Source: Ostrinia nubilalis
Taxonomy: Eukaryota > Arthropoda > Insecta > Lepidoptera > Crambidae
Direction: 5' to 3'
Length of the DNA stretch: 64,000 nucleotides
Assembly: GCF_963855985.1 (NCBI RefSeq)
Contig: NC_087092.1
Coordinates: 8,928,001-8,992,000, forward strand
The position numbers were made by a program, and so were the translations under genes. Under the pieces are notes generated by a model that ran no database searches, was not told the origin of the DNA, and worked only from the letters and a program-made list of their open reading frames with translations. Below are positions 43,719-54,539 of the stretch, piece by piece; position 1 is the stretch's first letter; every line of letters begins with the position of its first letter.

Positions 43719-46700
43719 ATGCCACGATCGTCCCGTTCGCGTGAGAGATCGGACTCCAGTGAAACGTCGCGTCGTAAGGCCAGGCGTACTCGTAGCAAAT
43801 CGCGCCGAGGCCATAGACATAAACACCGCTCGCGGTCGCGTCGTCCTGCGTCCCGTCATGTTAGATCTCGATCGCGTACCCCCGATAACTCGGTGAAACA
43901 GGCATTAGGTTCGATAATTGCGCGATTGAATGCGATTGAAGAAAGTAACGCGAGCATGTCTCAAACCCAGTTTCCAATTGCTCATGCCAGCACACCTCAA
44001 CATAATAGCGACACTTCGTCAGCCAGTGCCACACAAGCCCTGGCAGACGCACTTATTGCAATAAATCGAGTAAAATCACAAAATTACTATGTGTCAAATT
44101 TTGATCCTGCCGTTAATAATTTTGAGGTGTGGTGCGATGAGGTGGAGCGAGCTAGGTTAGCTAACCACTGGGAAGATTCAGAGTGTCTGTCGCGCGTTGC
44201 TAATTGTTTAAAAGGGGATGCCAAATTATGGCTAAACGAATGGGCTAATAGTGATCGCTCTTGGTCTAATTTTGTGAACGAATTTAAGTCGCTTTGTCCT
44301 CCCAAAATAGACTACGCTCAAACACTTTTCGATGTCATGAATACTTCTTCTGACAAGTTTTCTACTTACGCTGAATACGCACGACGATCACTATTGCGCC
44401 TGCGCATAGTTAAAGGTATTAGTGAGGAACTTATGGTTCAAATAGTGATACGCGGTATTAACGATGCGCAAGTGAGGGCTGCGGCTGCGAACGCCAACCT
44501 CACGACAGAAAACTTAGTCTCGTTTTTAGCTATTTATGTCAAGCCTGGATGTAGCAAAGACAATCGACCTTCTCATAATGTTTTTAGAAAACGAAATACC
44601 AACCGTAGTGAAAATAAATGTTTTAACTGCGGCCAGACTGGACATATAAACTCAAACTGCCCTAAAAAGCGTAAGATTCCTGAAACTCAGCCAAAAATAA
44701 CGTGTAGTTTCTGCAAGAAGCTAGGACATAGGGAGAGTGATTGTTTCGCCAAAGCTCGATCTGAAGGCCAAAATAATAATCAACGCAAAGTCAACTTATG
44801 CAAAGAACTTTCTAAGTCAACTAAAAATAATGACGTGTGTACAGCAGTGATACAGGGTATACCGGTAGACGTTTTGATAGATAGCGGGGCTTTGAACGTT
44901 TCGTTAATATCTTCGGCGGTTCTTAAACACTTTTCTTGTTCAAAGAAACAAATTCACTGCGTTCTTAAGGGAATAAGTGATAATGAGATTATTGCTCACG
45001 AATATGTCACACTCACAGTTGAGTTCAGCAATATCGCTCTGGATATAGATTTTGTGGTAGTACCTGCCTCTTGCATGAATACGCCAATCATTATCGGAAC
45101 CGACGTCCTAAATAGGGATGGTGTAACTTTCGTAAGGACGAAAGATCAGCAATACTTGACGCATTCATCCAATACGATCTTAAACGTTAACTCTGTTAAT
45201 ATCAAAGAGCCTAATAAGGTCAACACGCCTCTTCAAGGCGAAGAACTGGATTCTTTGATGACCGTAATAAACGATTTCTCTTCGTTTTTGATAACTGGCA
45301 CGGCTACTACTACGGTAAAAACAGGCAAAATGAAAATAAACTTAACGAGTGAGGTTCCAGTAGCCTATCACCCCTACCGTTTGTCATATCAGGAGAAACT
45401 TAAGGTTCGCGATATTGTGAAGGATTTATTGGATAAGAACATAATCAGGGAATCTGACTCCGAGTATGCAAGCCCAATCATTCTGGTTAAAAAGAAGGAT
45501 GGCACAGACAGGATGTGTGTGGACTTTCGAGCACTCAATCGCATTACTATAAAAGACAGATATCCACTTCCATTGATCGAGGATCACATTGACCGCCTTG
45601 GATGCTCGAAATTCTTCACCAGCCTGGACATGGCGTCAGGTTTTCATCAGATACCAATAGATGAAGACTCAATACACAAGACTGGGTTTGTTACTCCGGA
45701 GTCACATTATGAGTACGTCAAAATGCCATTCGGACTATGTAATTCACCAACAGTTTACCAACGAATTATCAACAACACGCTTCGAAAGTTGATCGAATCA
45801 GGGCACGTCTTAGTATACATTGATGATGTACTCATTCCAAGCATGACAGTTAGTGACGGCATAGCTTTGTTGCGGGAAGTGTTAACTACCCTTACCGATG
45901 CTGGATTTTCGATCAATCTTCAAAAGTGTTCCTTTCTGAGTAGCGAAGTAGAGTACCTAGGTCGCGTCATTAGCCATGGTCAGGTTAGGCCGAGCCCCCG
46001 AAAAATTGAAGCGCTAGTAAATGCACCTACTCCGACGAATGTTAAACAAGTGCGTCAATTTTTGGGTCTGGCTGGGTATTTTCGGCGCTACATCAAAGAC
46101 TATGCGACAAAAACTGCAAGTATCTCACGTCTTACGAAAAAAGACGTCAAATTCACTTGGGGACCTGAGCAGGAGGAAGTCCGCCAATATCTTATAACGC
46201 AGTTGACGAGTGAGCCAATACTTGCAATTTTTGATCCTAACTTACCGGTCGAGCTGCACACAGACGCAAGTAGTGCTGGATATGGGGCTGTACTAATGCA
46301 GGTACACTCTGATGGTAACAAACGCGTGGTAGCTTATTTTAGCAAAGTTACCCAAGGCGCAGAAAGCAGATACCACTCGTACGAGCTCGAGACGTTGGCG
46401 GTTGTCAGAGCATTGCAGCATTTTCGGCATTATCTGATAGGCGTAACTTTCAAAATCGTAACCGACTGCAATGCCCTGAAAGCCACCGAGCGTAAGAAGG
46501 ATCTGCTTCCGCGGGTTGCTCGCTGGTGGATTTATCTGCAAGATTTTAACTTCACCATTGAATATAGAAAAGGCTCCATGATGGGCCATGCAGATTATTT
46601 GAGCAGAAATCCACCAGCGATGCAAGTCAATCATATTGATCGACCTTTAAATTGGGCACAAATGGCCCAAAACGCCGACAATGAGACCCAGGATTTAATT

Positions 46701-48880
46701 CAAAAGCTTAGAGATGGGCTCCTTGACTCACGCCGATATGTGTGTCAAAACGATCTTTTGTACTACCGTTATTCACCTGTAGGTGAGGAGTCGCGCTTAT
46801 TATGTTTCGTCCCTAAAGGACACCGCCTGAGCTTGTTACGCATTTTTCATGATGAACATGAACATATTGGAGCCGACAAGACTTTGGATCTCATACTGAA
46901 ACACTTTTGGTTTCCGGGCCTTAGGCCCTTTGTTCAAAAGTATACCTCACATTGTCTTATCTGCATTTCAAAGAAACGAGTCCCACGAGCTCCTCATCAA
47001 CCCATTACTTCGTGGGAAAAGTCAGATGTCCCCTTCAATACTGTTCATGTTGATGCGCTAGGGCCGTTGCCGGAATCGAATGGCTACAAGTTTGTCCTAA
47101 TACTAGTTGACGCATTCACAAAGTTTTGTATGCTTTTCCCAATGTATCGACAAGATACAAATGAACTGAAACGCGTCCTAAATGATGCAATCTCATTGTT
47201 TGGTACACCGAAATTGTTAGTTTGTGACCGAGGGCGTATGTTTGAAGCGTCTAGCTTTACTAACTGGATATCCGAATTAGGATGTGACATCCACTACATA
47301 ACGCCAGAGATGCACCATGCAAATGGTCAAGCTGAGCGTTATGTACGGACCGTCCTCAACCTGATTCGTGTTGAAAGTTATAACAAAGACTCAGCCTGGT
47401 CCGAGGCTTTGCGAAAAATTCAGTTAGTTCTTAACATAACTAAACAGAAAACCACTCAAGTTTCAGCATTGTTTTTGTTAATCGGAACTGATACTACCAC
47501 TCCTGTCATTCGTGCGCTGATCCGTGATGTTGCTGTTGAAAACAACAGCCCCAATCATCAGGCATTAAGGGAGATCAGTAGGAGCCGAGCCAAGGACCTG
47601 CTTAAGAAAAACAAAGATCAGCAGGACTCTCGTGTTAATCGTCATCGGAACCCTCCAAGAGTATTCAGACTGGACGATCAGGTCTTTGTAATTAAATACT
47701 CCCAATCAGTTGGAAAGCTTGACTCGGGCATGCGAGGCCCTTACCGCGTGGTCAAGGTCTTACCAAGCGGGCGATACGAGTTAAAGCTTTTAAGCGGCGC
47801 GCGTGGCAAGACCACCCAAGCAGCGGCCCAATATATGGTGCCTTGGAAAGGAGAGTGGTGCCCTGAGAGTTGCGCTGCCTTTTTCGAAAGTAAGTTGTGA
47901 GACTGTCTAACACTCCTATGTTTCAGCTTGCTTTGTATGGCCGAGTGTGAGCGTGTGTGAGGCGAATGATCACGCTTTGCGCACCGGGCTGAGAGGGTTC
48001 ATCAGCCAGTGCCATGGGGCATGCATCAGAGATGCTGCCTTGCAGACGTACTTTTTAGTGCGTTGGGGCTTCGGCCTTGCAGACGTACTTTTTAGTGCGT
48101 AGGGGCTTCGGCCTTGCAGACGTACTTTTTAGTGCGTAGGGGCTTCGGCCTTGCAGACGTACTTTTTAGTGCGTAGGGGCTTCGGCCTTGCAGACGTACT
48201 TTTCAGTGCGTAGGGGCTTCGGCCTTGCAGACGTACTTTTTAGTGCGTAGGGGCTTCGGCCTTGCAGACGTACTTTTCAGTGCGTAGGGGCTTCGGCCTT
48301 GCAGACGTACTTTTCAGTGCGTAGGGGCTTCGGCCTTGCAGACGTACTTTTCAGTACGTAGACTGCCTTGCAGTCTTTGTGGTTATTATGGGGTCTGTAC
48401 GTACAGATAGGAGTATGAGAATGAGTGACACGTGTGTATGGAATTCTTTGGAAGTATGAAGCGTTAGTGCAGTTGACGAAATAGCTAAGCTTGTGTGTAT
48501 TACTGAAAGAGGGCCTTGTATGTGTGAGGAATGAATGAATAGGCACATGTTGTGAGACTGCTTTGTAAGTCATAATTTATTTTACATCTACAGGCTATGA
48601 GGGTGATGATGACAATGTTGAGGCTGGCCCTTCGGCATCCCATGCTGACTCCGAGGGTACACAAGATACGCCTGAGGAGATACTTCGGGCAGATCTCGCG
48701 CTGAGTGATGACGATGACCCGGCTGCAGCCGTGTCACCAACTTTCACCGGCTCTTCAGGAGACTCCACGCAAGACACGCCTGAGGACATACTTCGGGCGG
48801 ATCTCGCGCTGAGTGATGACGATGACCCGGCTGAGGCTGTGTCACCGACTTTCACCAGCTCTTCGAGGAACTCTTCTTGA
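43719..48880 (+). CDS. Gag-pol polyprotein, apparently spliced to an acidic tail
   Basis: ATG 43719; the unspliced frame stops at 47900 (1393 aa). The N-terminus is SR/RS-rich (about residues 1-55). Next come two CCHC knuckles (CFNCGQTGHINSNC near 300, CSFCKKLGHRESDC), a protease (LIDSGAL near 385), RT (YIDDVL near 700), RNase H (HTDASSAGYGAVLMQ near 846), and integrase with an HHCC finger (near 1045) and D, D, E in VHVDALG, VCDRG and NGQAERY. A consensus donor, GAAA|GTAAGT, lies 11 bases before the stop (exon end 47889). The acceptor TTTACATCTACAG ends at 48593. Joining 47889 to 48594 keeps frame through a 95-codon acidic exon to TGA 48878-48880, total 1485 aa. That exon holds a twice-repeated module with LRADLALSDDDDPA. 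Confidence 0.85.
48037..48369 (+). repeat. Minisatellite, nine 37-bp units, inside the retrotransposon intron
   Basis: Units start at 48037, 48074, 48111 and so on every 37 bp, each beginning GCCTTGCAGACGTACTTTT and ending GTAGGGGCTTCG. The only changes are T/C in TTTTTAG/TTTTCAG and one or two others; the last unit is truncated. There are no spacers. Each unit contains TTGCAG, a potential splice acceptor. Confidence 0.95.
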
Positions 48881-48920
48881 AGATGCGGCCGGGGACGGCG
48901 CACGTTCAGGAGAGGCCGTA

Positions 48921-49231
48921 TTAGGATAGTCCGTTACGATTTATTTCAAATCGAGTGGCATCACCGCCAACGCCTATAAAAGAGGCACTCGGCGCATGGG
49001 AAACTCATTTGCCCGAGCGACTCCGAGCGGTGAGGTTGTTGGATTGGTGATCGGCCCGATTTGCAGTAAGTCGTATCTTTTCATTATTTTTGGTGGTGAT
49101 TATTTTTGTGTAAATTAGTGGCTGTTTGATTTGATTCCAATTTCTTTGTAAAATCATTATTTTGAGTAAATGTTATTTTAGTTTGTTATTTGTTGTTTTT
49201 TTTTAATGCTACCCGCTTCTGGTTCCTAAAA
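48921..49231 (+). repeat. 3' LTR of the intron-containing Gypsy-type element
   Basis: Same sequence as 43316-43626 by eye; followed by the ATATTA duplication. Confidence 0.92.
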
Positions 49232-50384
49232 ATATTATAGCCTATGTTAAGCAGTTTTTTTTAGATTGTAATGATGAAATAATTTTAATTGCACCCTCCC
49301 CCTCCCTCTTATACACCCTTAAACCCCCATCCAAACAAACCAACAATGAAATCTTTCTTCTTAATAATATTATAGATGTATAATATTATAAAATTTTCAC
49401 TAACAAGAATCTATTTATTTTTCCACCAGGTCACAAAATGTTCGCAATCTCTAAACATCAAAGGCATCACAAAAGACATTTTCAAAGGAAAGCGTTACAT
49501 CATAGTCCATGCTGGAAGCGAAAAGGGGTTTGTGCCAAACTGCCTCCTCATATTCACTGGCAGAAATAATTTGGAAGACTACCATTCAGAAATGAATGCG
49601 CATAACTTCACGAAGTGGATTAAAGAAAAACTAATACCAAATCTTCATGAGCCTTCCATTATATTTATGGACCTGTACCAAGACAATTGGTTATTTGCTT
49701 AGGCGATAATAACAGCAGCGAAGATGATGATGTGAATGATGACAGCGCTGCTTATGAAAGTGGCAACGAAACTTTTCTTAACATCGAAAATTTGGAATCC
49801 GATGATGAAAGTGATTAATAAATGTCCTTATTAACTATGTATAATGCGTTTTTTATTATGCTGATTCAACAAAAATGCTTGGTAAAACCTCTCATAAGCA
49901 TAGGTACCTACTGTATAAAAACAAAAACAAAATATCGTCGTCTAAATTGGTTAAGGGCTGATTTTTCAATCGTCGGATAACTTTTAACTGAAGAATAAGA
50001 TTGGCACATTGACAGTTTCAGTATGGAAAATATGTCAAAATTACAAGTTTATTCATCAGTCAAAAGATATCTAAGGATAGAAAAATCTACCCCTAACTAA
50101 ATTGCCCTAGTATCAAACTCATTTGGTCAAATTGTATAGGGTTGCTACATGAAGAAAAAAAGCGCCCTCATTTTATGTCACGACTTTATAGACAAACTGT
50201 AGCTTTGAATAAAATCGGAACACTGTTTTTTTTAGCACTTTTCTGACAGTGACAGTCTCATCTGTGAGTGACAGCGCCAATATCTGTGGACAGCGCAGAG
50301 ACGACGACATTTGTCGCATTTGTCAATATTTTTAGAAATAATTGGTGTGGAATCGGAATGGTTTTATTATTGTAAAACGTTAGC

Positions 50385-53300
50385 ATGATTGCCTTTTTCA
50401 AGAAAACATTTAAATGGAGCTCGCCCAAAAAAGAAGACAACAAGAAAATCCAAACATCCCATTATATCATAGCAGTTTTTACAGGCATACTTGAAGAAAT
50501 ATTATTTTGGAAGAAACTCTGGCTGTCTTTGTCTTGTATCCTGTTTTTGAATGTGATATTTTTGTAAGTAGATTACAGTTGTTTAATTAATATTTGCGAT
50601 AATAGCACGCGAGTTGCATAACACTTATTAATTCAATAGTAACACCATACTTACCAAATTATTATGTACTTACTGTATGCTTGCTTGCTATAACATTCTA
50701 CGCCTTAAAAACGAGCGAAGTCAATATAAAGCTCGTAATTACGATTATCATAAATTTGTGCTGCATGGAAAACTTTCATTCTTATTTCTATTTTTTGGGA
50801 TCAGAATTTGTTAAGTCAAATATTATTGTGTTTTCAATGTGTAATTACATTTAAAGTGTATAACTATTTTAGTAATATATACCTAGTCATATTGTGTAGG
50901 TACCATAAGGATTTTCCTTTAGTTACTAACTTTATTTAACTTTTTTCAGTGTTTTTAGACATAAAGAATTCAACTTATTAAGTTTATCAATATATTTATA
51001 CATTTCGTATTTATTAATTGATGGGTTTGAAGCCTGGCTAAAATATAAACATAGGACTACATGCTTGAAACGTCTAGCAGATCAAGATGGATCTCAACTT
51101 AAAGCAATGGCTGCTCAACTAAAAACATGGTTTTACAAGAAATGGCTGGAGTTTATGTATTTGCGAGATACTAATCCTACAAAAGTAAGTTAGTTAAAGT
51201 TATTTATTAAATCTGCATCTTGTGTTGTGTATATTAAAAGCCATAATCAACTATTATTGAATTATTTCGTAAAAAAATTTTATTTTATTCCAGGCCTTTT
51301 TGTTGATCAACATTATATTAGGAATAATATTCTTAACCGGACAATATTTAAGGGGATACGTAATAATGTACCTTTTGAGTATGACTCTTACATTATTCTA
51401 CAAAATGCTTCCACCAATAGTAACAGTGATAAAAAAAATACAACAAAATGCAGGTAATTTTAATATAAAATTATGTTATTAATTAACCCACCAAACCCCA
51501 AGCACTTGCAACTGCACAGCAATATAATTGATATCTATTGTGTCTCTATTTGAGGGGCTTGATGAGTTAAGAAATTAGTTCAGTTCAATTAAGAAGTTTA
51601 CAAAATACACTTGCGTAGTACCTACTTATTTTATAAAAACCGTATATTAGCAGTGGTTCCCAAACTGGGATCCATAACCCACTGGAGAAATAAAATAAAC
51701 CTATTTAATATTTAAAAATAAAAGAATATTAAGTATGAACATTTCCAGCATTGATGAAAATGCATGCTTTCAACATAAGATGTATTTTTTAAGTTATTAT
51801 AATGGAAAAAAGGTTTTTTTGGTGCATTATGTAAATTTCTATGAAAATGCTGACTGATTAGATTGATACACGCATTCTACATTATTATAAGGTCCATAAT
51901 CCGTTTATATCTACAGACATTGAGCGTGCGAGACACGTGCAGTGCCGGACAAAATAATATTCTTATAATACAGTGTCTACATATTTATATCTATCTTTAC
52001 ACGGCTGCACAGACACGGGGCTGCCGGCTGTGCGCGGCCAGTACTCGCGGAAATAATATTTTGTCTACACGGTTCCGGCACGTGTCTGGTATGCTCAATG
52101 TCTGTAGATATAAATAGACATATAATCTGCTATCTGTTTTAATTTGGGACTCTCCATATCCATTAAACACACTGATTTGGTCTGCTTACAACTCTTTACA
52201 TCTGCTAGTGGTTGTCCATTACTAAAGTTATCCTCTTTTACTGACCTATGTATTCTTACAGAATCTGATGTGGAATTTGAAGGACTAATGCCGGAAGTAT
52301 CTGAAGTTGATATAAATTTGCTTACTATAGAACCTGAATCAAACCAAATTTATGATGAACGACAAAGTTTAGGTAAGTTTAGTATAAAGCATTTCTATAA
52401 GTATTTTTTTATTTTTATGAATGAAGCAGAAGCAGATAGAATAGTAAGACACGGGTCGTAACGACGACGTTTATTAATGAGTTACATTATGTACTCACGG
52501 CTTGACGTTTCGGCTGCGATCCGTGGCCACAATCCGTGGCCGTGGTTTCAAGTAGACTGGGGGTTCGCGGCGTCGTCCGTTCGGGCGGGCTTGAAGATTT
52601 TCAATAACCCTCATATTGTCATTTGTGATGTTACCACGACACACAACACTCACAGTATCCGTATTCGTACTTGACGGCAAATTCGCGGTTTGCATTTATT
52701 AATCACCGGATTTCACACTGATGAAAAAAAAGCACTGAAATATACGCGAATACTTGGCTTCACACATCGCAACTTCGGGTATCGCGATGTGTGTGGCCTA
52801 GCTCTAGGAGTAACTGTATTGGGCATTTAACAAAACTATTACTAAAACAATGAAGAAACTGATTTCTTGACGTTTATTTTCTTTGCAGATTATTGGAAAC
52901 CAGATGATGTACCTCTTGAGGAAGCAAGTGACAGTTCTGAAAATAGTAGTTCTCTTGTAACAAATCTGTCAATAGAAAAAATGAAAACTCTAGATAAAAA
53001 TGTCGAAACTTCAGATTCGAGTGAAGATGAATACATGCCACGAGGTTTGTGCAAATTGTGCAATGTTAGCTAAAAACGGCTTATAGCTCACTTTAATTTG
53101 TATGGTTCAGTAGTAAACCTTCAAAATTAAGCGCCGATAGCCGAAGCGGTGAAGGTAGGTATTGGACTGGCTGACTTATGATTCCCACGGCCGCTCGACT
53201 AAAGACTATTAATTGACACCATTGACGACCTGAGTGGTGTAGTGATCAACATGCCGGCATACTACGCAAGAGGTCCCGGGTTCGATTCCCAGCCGGGCAA

Positions 53301-54041
53301 AAATTGAATTGGTCAATTTTAATTTCTGTGATGGGTCTGGGTGTTACTATGTAAAATATGTATGCATTTAAAAAGTACTACTTACCTATATCCAATAAAG
53401 CTAGTACCCATATTACAAGCATATTAGTTGCTTACTTTGAGACTAGATGACGCTGTGTGAAATTATTATTTATTTATTTCCCAATACATAATACGAAATC
53501 ACAACTTTTTACCCGACTGCGCCACAAGGAGGGTTATTAAAAAGACACTTCATTCTAAAACTGAATTAATTTTTTATTACCTTTAAATGATCATTTTTGG
53601 TTCCATTGTAATTGAAAAGTAGAAAAAAGTAAGTAGTATGTAGTTTAAATTATTAACGTTTTTTTTTTAAAGAACCCTTAAGTATTCATCACTTTACACA
53701 ACATTCACAAAGTACTATTTATTTACTTATCAATGAAGAACGTATTCTTTTGCATTAGGATTAGAACAAATATGAGCTGTTATATCCATATTCTGTATTT
53801 GTAATCGGTGTGTTATTCAATTTTAGATCAACAACAAAAAGAACAACTGCTTTCTACTTTGGAAGAGATCCGGTCAACGCCCGCGTGGAGTGCTTCAGCT
53901 TACAATGCGCTTTGGAATATAACGGGCGTCGTCACAAACTTGATGTATACTAAGACTGACGAAACAACTAAAAGAAAACGCGTCTCTAGTGTTGATTCCT
54001 CAGATGGATTTGAAATGGTGGATAAACAAGACTTAATGTAA
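50385..54041 (+). CDS. RETREG/FAM134-like ER-phagy receptor, complete, 351 aa
   Basis: Six exons: 50385-50563, 50950-51184, 51294-51453, 52262-52372, 52889-53044, 53827-54041, all joined in frame at GT-AG sites. A reticulon-homology-type layout is visible: hydrophobic hairpins at about residues 45-82 and 139-178, with a basic amphipathic linker between (KRLADQDGSQLKAMAAQL). The C-terminal half is hydrophilic and acidic (EEASDSSENSSS, SSEDEYMP). Near the end SSDGFEMVDKQDL (FEMV at 342-345) is an LC3-interacting motif after acidic/serine residues, as in the DDFELLD-type motif of FAM134 proteins. The inferred role is an ER membrane protein that bends ER sheets and links them to Atg8/LC3. Introns hold a MITE, SINEs and another repeat. 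It starts 185 bp downstream of the mariner-like element. Confidence 0.88.
51903..52115. mobile_element. MITE in RETREG intron 3
   Basis: TTTATATCTACAGACATTGA (51904 on) is inverted at 52093-52115. Inner blocks GACACGTG/CACGTGTC and ATAATATT also pair. Confidence 0.8.
52448..52710. repeat. GC-richer repeat in RETREG intron 4
   Basis: A GC-richer block (TCGTAACGACGACGTTTATT ... TTTGCATTTATTAAT) with CCGTGGCCACAATCCGTGGC inside differs in composition from the intron around it and looks like an inserted repeat; family unknown. Confidence 0.4.
53131..53215 (+). mobile_element. Degenerate tRNA-like SINE head
   Basis: GCCGATAGCCGAAGCGGTGA and TTGGACTGGCTGACTTATGA resemble the start of the SINE at 13600-13742; the B box is decayed. 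Confidence 0.5.
53225..53475 (+). mobile_element. tRNA-derived SINE in RETREG intron 5
   Basis: A box GAGTGGTGTAGTGATCAAC, B box GGTTCGATTCC, then AATTTCTGTGATGGGTCTGG and a tail with TGTGTGAAATTATTATTTAT. Same family as 23436-23692. Confidence 0.82.
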
Positions 54042-54481
54042 CAACAATTAACATATCAAGGTGATTGGAATATTTGAATGTAACAAACCCGTGCCAACGA
54101 GGTCTAATGAAGCTACTTAATAATATGCTCTTACGTTTTTATCTCTTATACCCATTCTCTCCTTTATGTGGCCAATAGCATTTTATTCAATTATATTAGT
54201 AGGATTACTTATATTAACATGGCAATTAAAAAAATAAATAGGTAATTACTCTTCTTTGACTTTGTTATTTTAAAAGAGCGAAATTTACCCAAGTAGTGCA
54301 TCCAATTGGGCAATATGCAACATAAATGAGAGCAGGTCTAGAATATTAGCTCAATGTTGATTTAGTCGATTTTCTCTTGATGGGAACATATAAGACAAAA
54401 ATAAAATTTCCAATATTACAGACCTTCTAGAGCAGATGCCGCGAAAACTATACAAGATATAGAAAAACTTGACTATCTCAC

Positions 54482-54539
54482 CTGTAGCAAATTCAATAAG
54501 CTTTTCTTGGTTCATAGTAGTCATGTCACTAGGACGCAT
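54482..54539 (-). CDS. Possible first coding exon of an unknown minus-strand gene
   Basis: ATG at 54539 opens MRPSDMTTMNQEKLIEFAT followed by a strong donor ACAG|GTGAGATAG. No matching second exon was found toward the RETREG 3' end, so this may be chance or lead to an exon I cannot see. Confidence 0.2.

Larger units (their letters stand above)
43316..49231 (+). mobile_element. Ty3/Gypsy-type LTR retrotransposon with an apparent intron
   Basis: Two 311-bp LTRs (43316-43626, 48921-49231) begin TTAGGATAG and end TTCCTAAAA; no difference was seen between them. The target duplication is ATATTA (43310-43315, 49232-49237). The stretch after the left LTR, TCAGAAGTGGGATA, resembles the complement of a tRNA-Leu 3' region, slightly offset from the LTR end. 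A purine-rich CAGGAGAGG precedes the right LTR. It contains one long gag-pol frame, a 37-bp minisatellite and an acidic exon. No env-like protein is seen. Confidence 0.95.
42468..49818 (+). pseudogene. IS630-like transposase gene, interrupted and incomplete
   Basis: Exon 42468-42600 encodes a HTH start (SKVNWSATRKVIFKVF). It splices in frame to 43057-43225 (KSESTVKRIVNEGF, then GRPKK, the second HTH and hook). After the LTR element, an exon beginning near 49434 encodes GKRYIIVHAGSEKGFVPNCL, YHSEMNAHNFTKWIKEKLIP and IIFMD, the catalytic core up to the second Asp. A stop at 49702 is followed by an acidic tail to 49818 in another frame. The region holding the first catalytic Asp was not found, so part is missing or hidden. 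Confidence 0.75.
42270..50199 (+). mobile_element. Mariner/IS630-superfamily transposon, split by an LTR retrotransposon
   Basis: TIRs CAGTCTGTCTATAAAGTCGT (42270 on) and the inverse of CAGTTTGTCTATAAAGTCGT (to 50199) are flanked by TA (42268-42269, 50200-50201). It encodes a spliced transposase-like gene and is interrupted by the retrotransposon at 43316-49231. Without that insert it is about 2 kb. Confidence 0.88.

Noticed and set aside
46293..46634. 113-codon minus-strand frame within the retrotransposon
   Set aside because: Antisense of the RNase H region of pol.
48037..48369. CRISPR-like array of 37-bp repeats
   Set aside because: Units are contiguous with no unique spacers and sit inside a eukaryotic retrotransposon; it is a minisatellite.
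43316..49231. An endogenous retrovirus with envelope
   Set aside because: No frame after pol has a signal peptide, membrane anchor or fusion-type region; the downstream frame is short and acidic.
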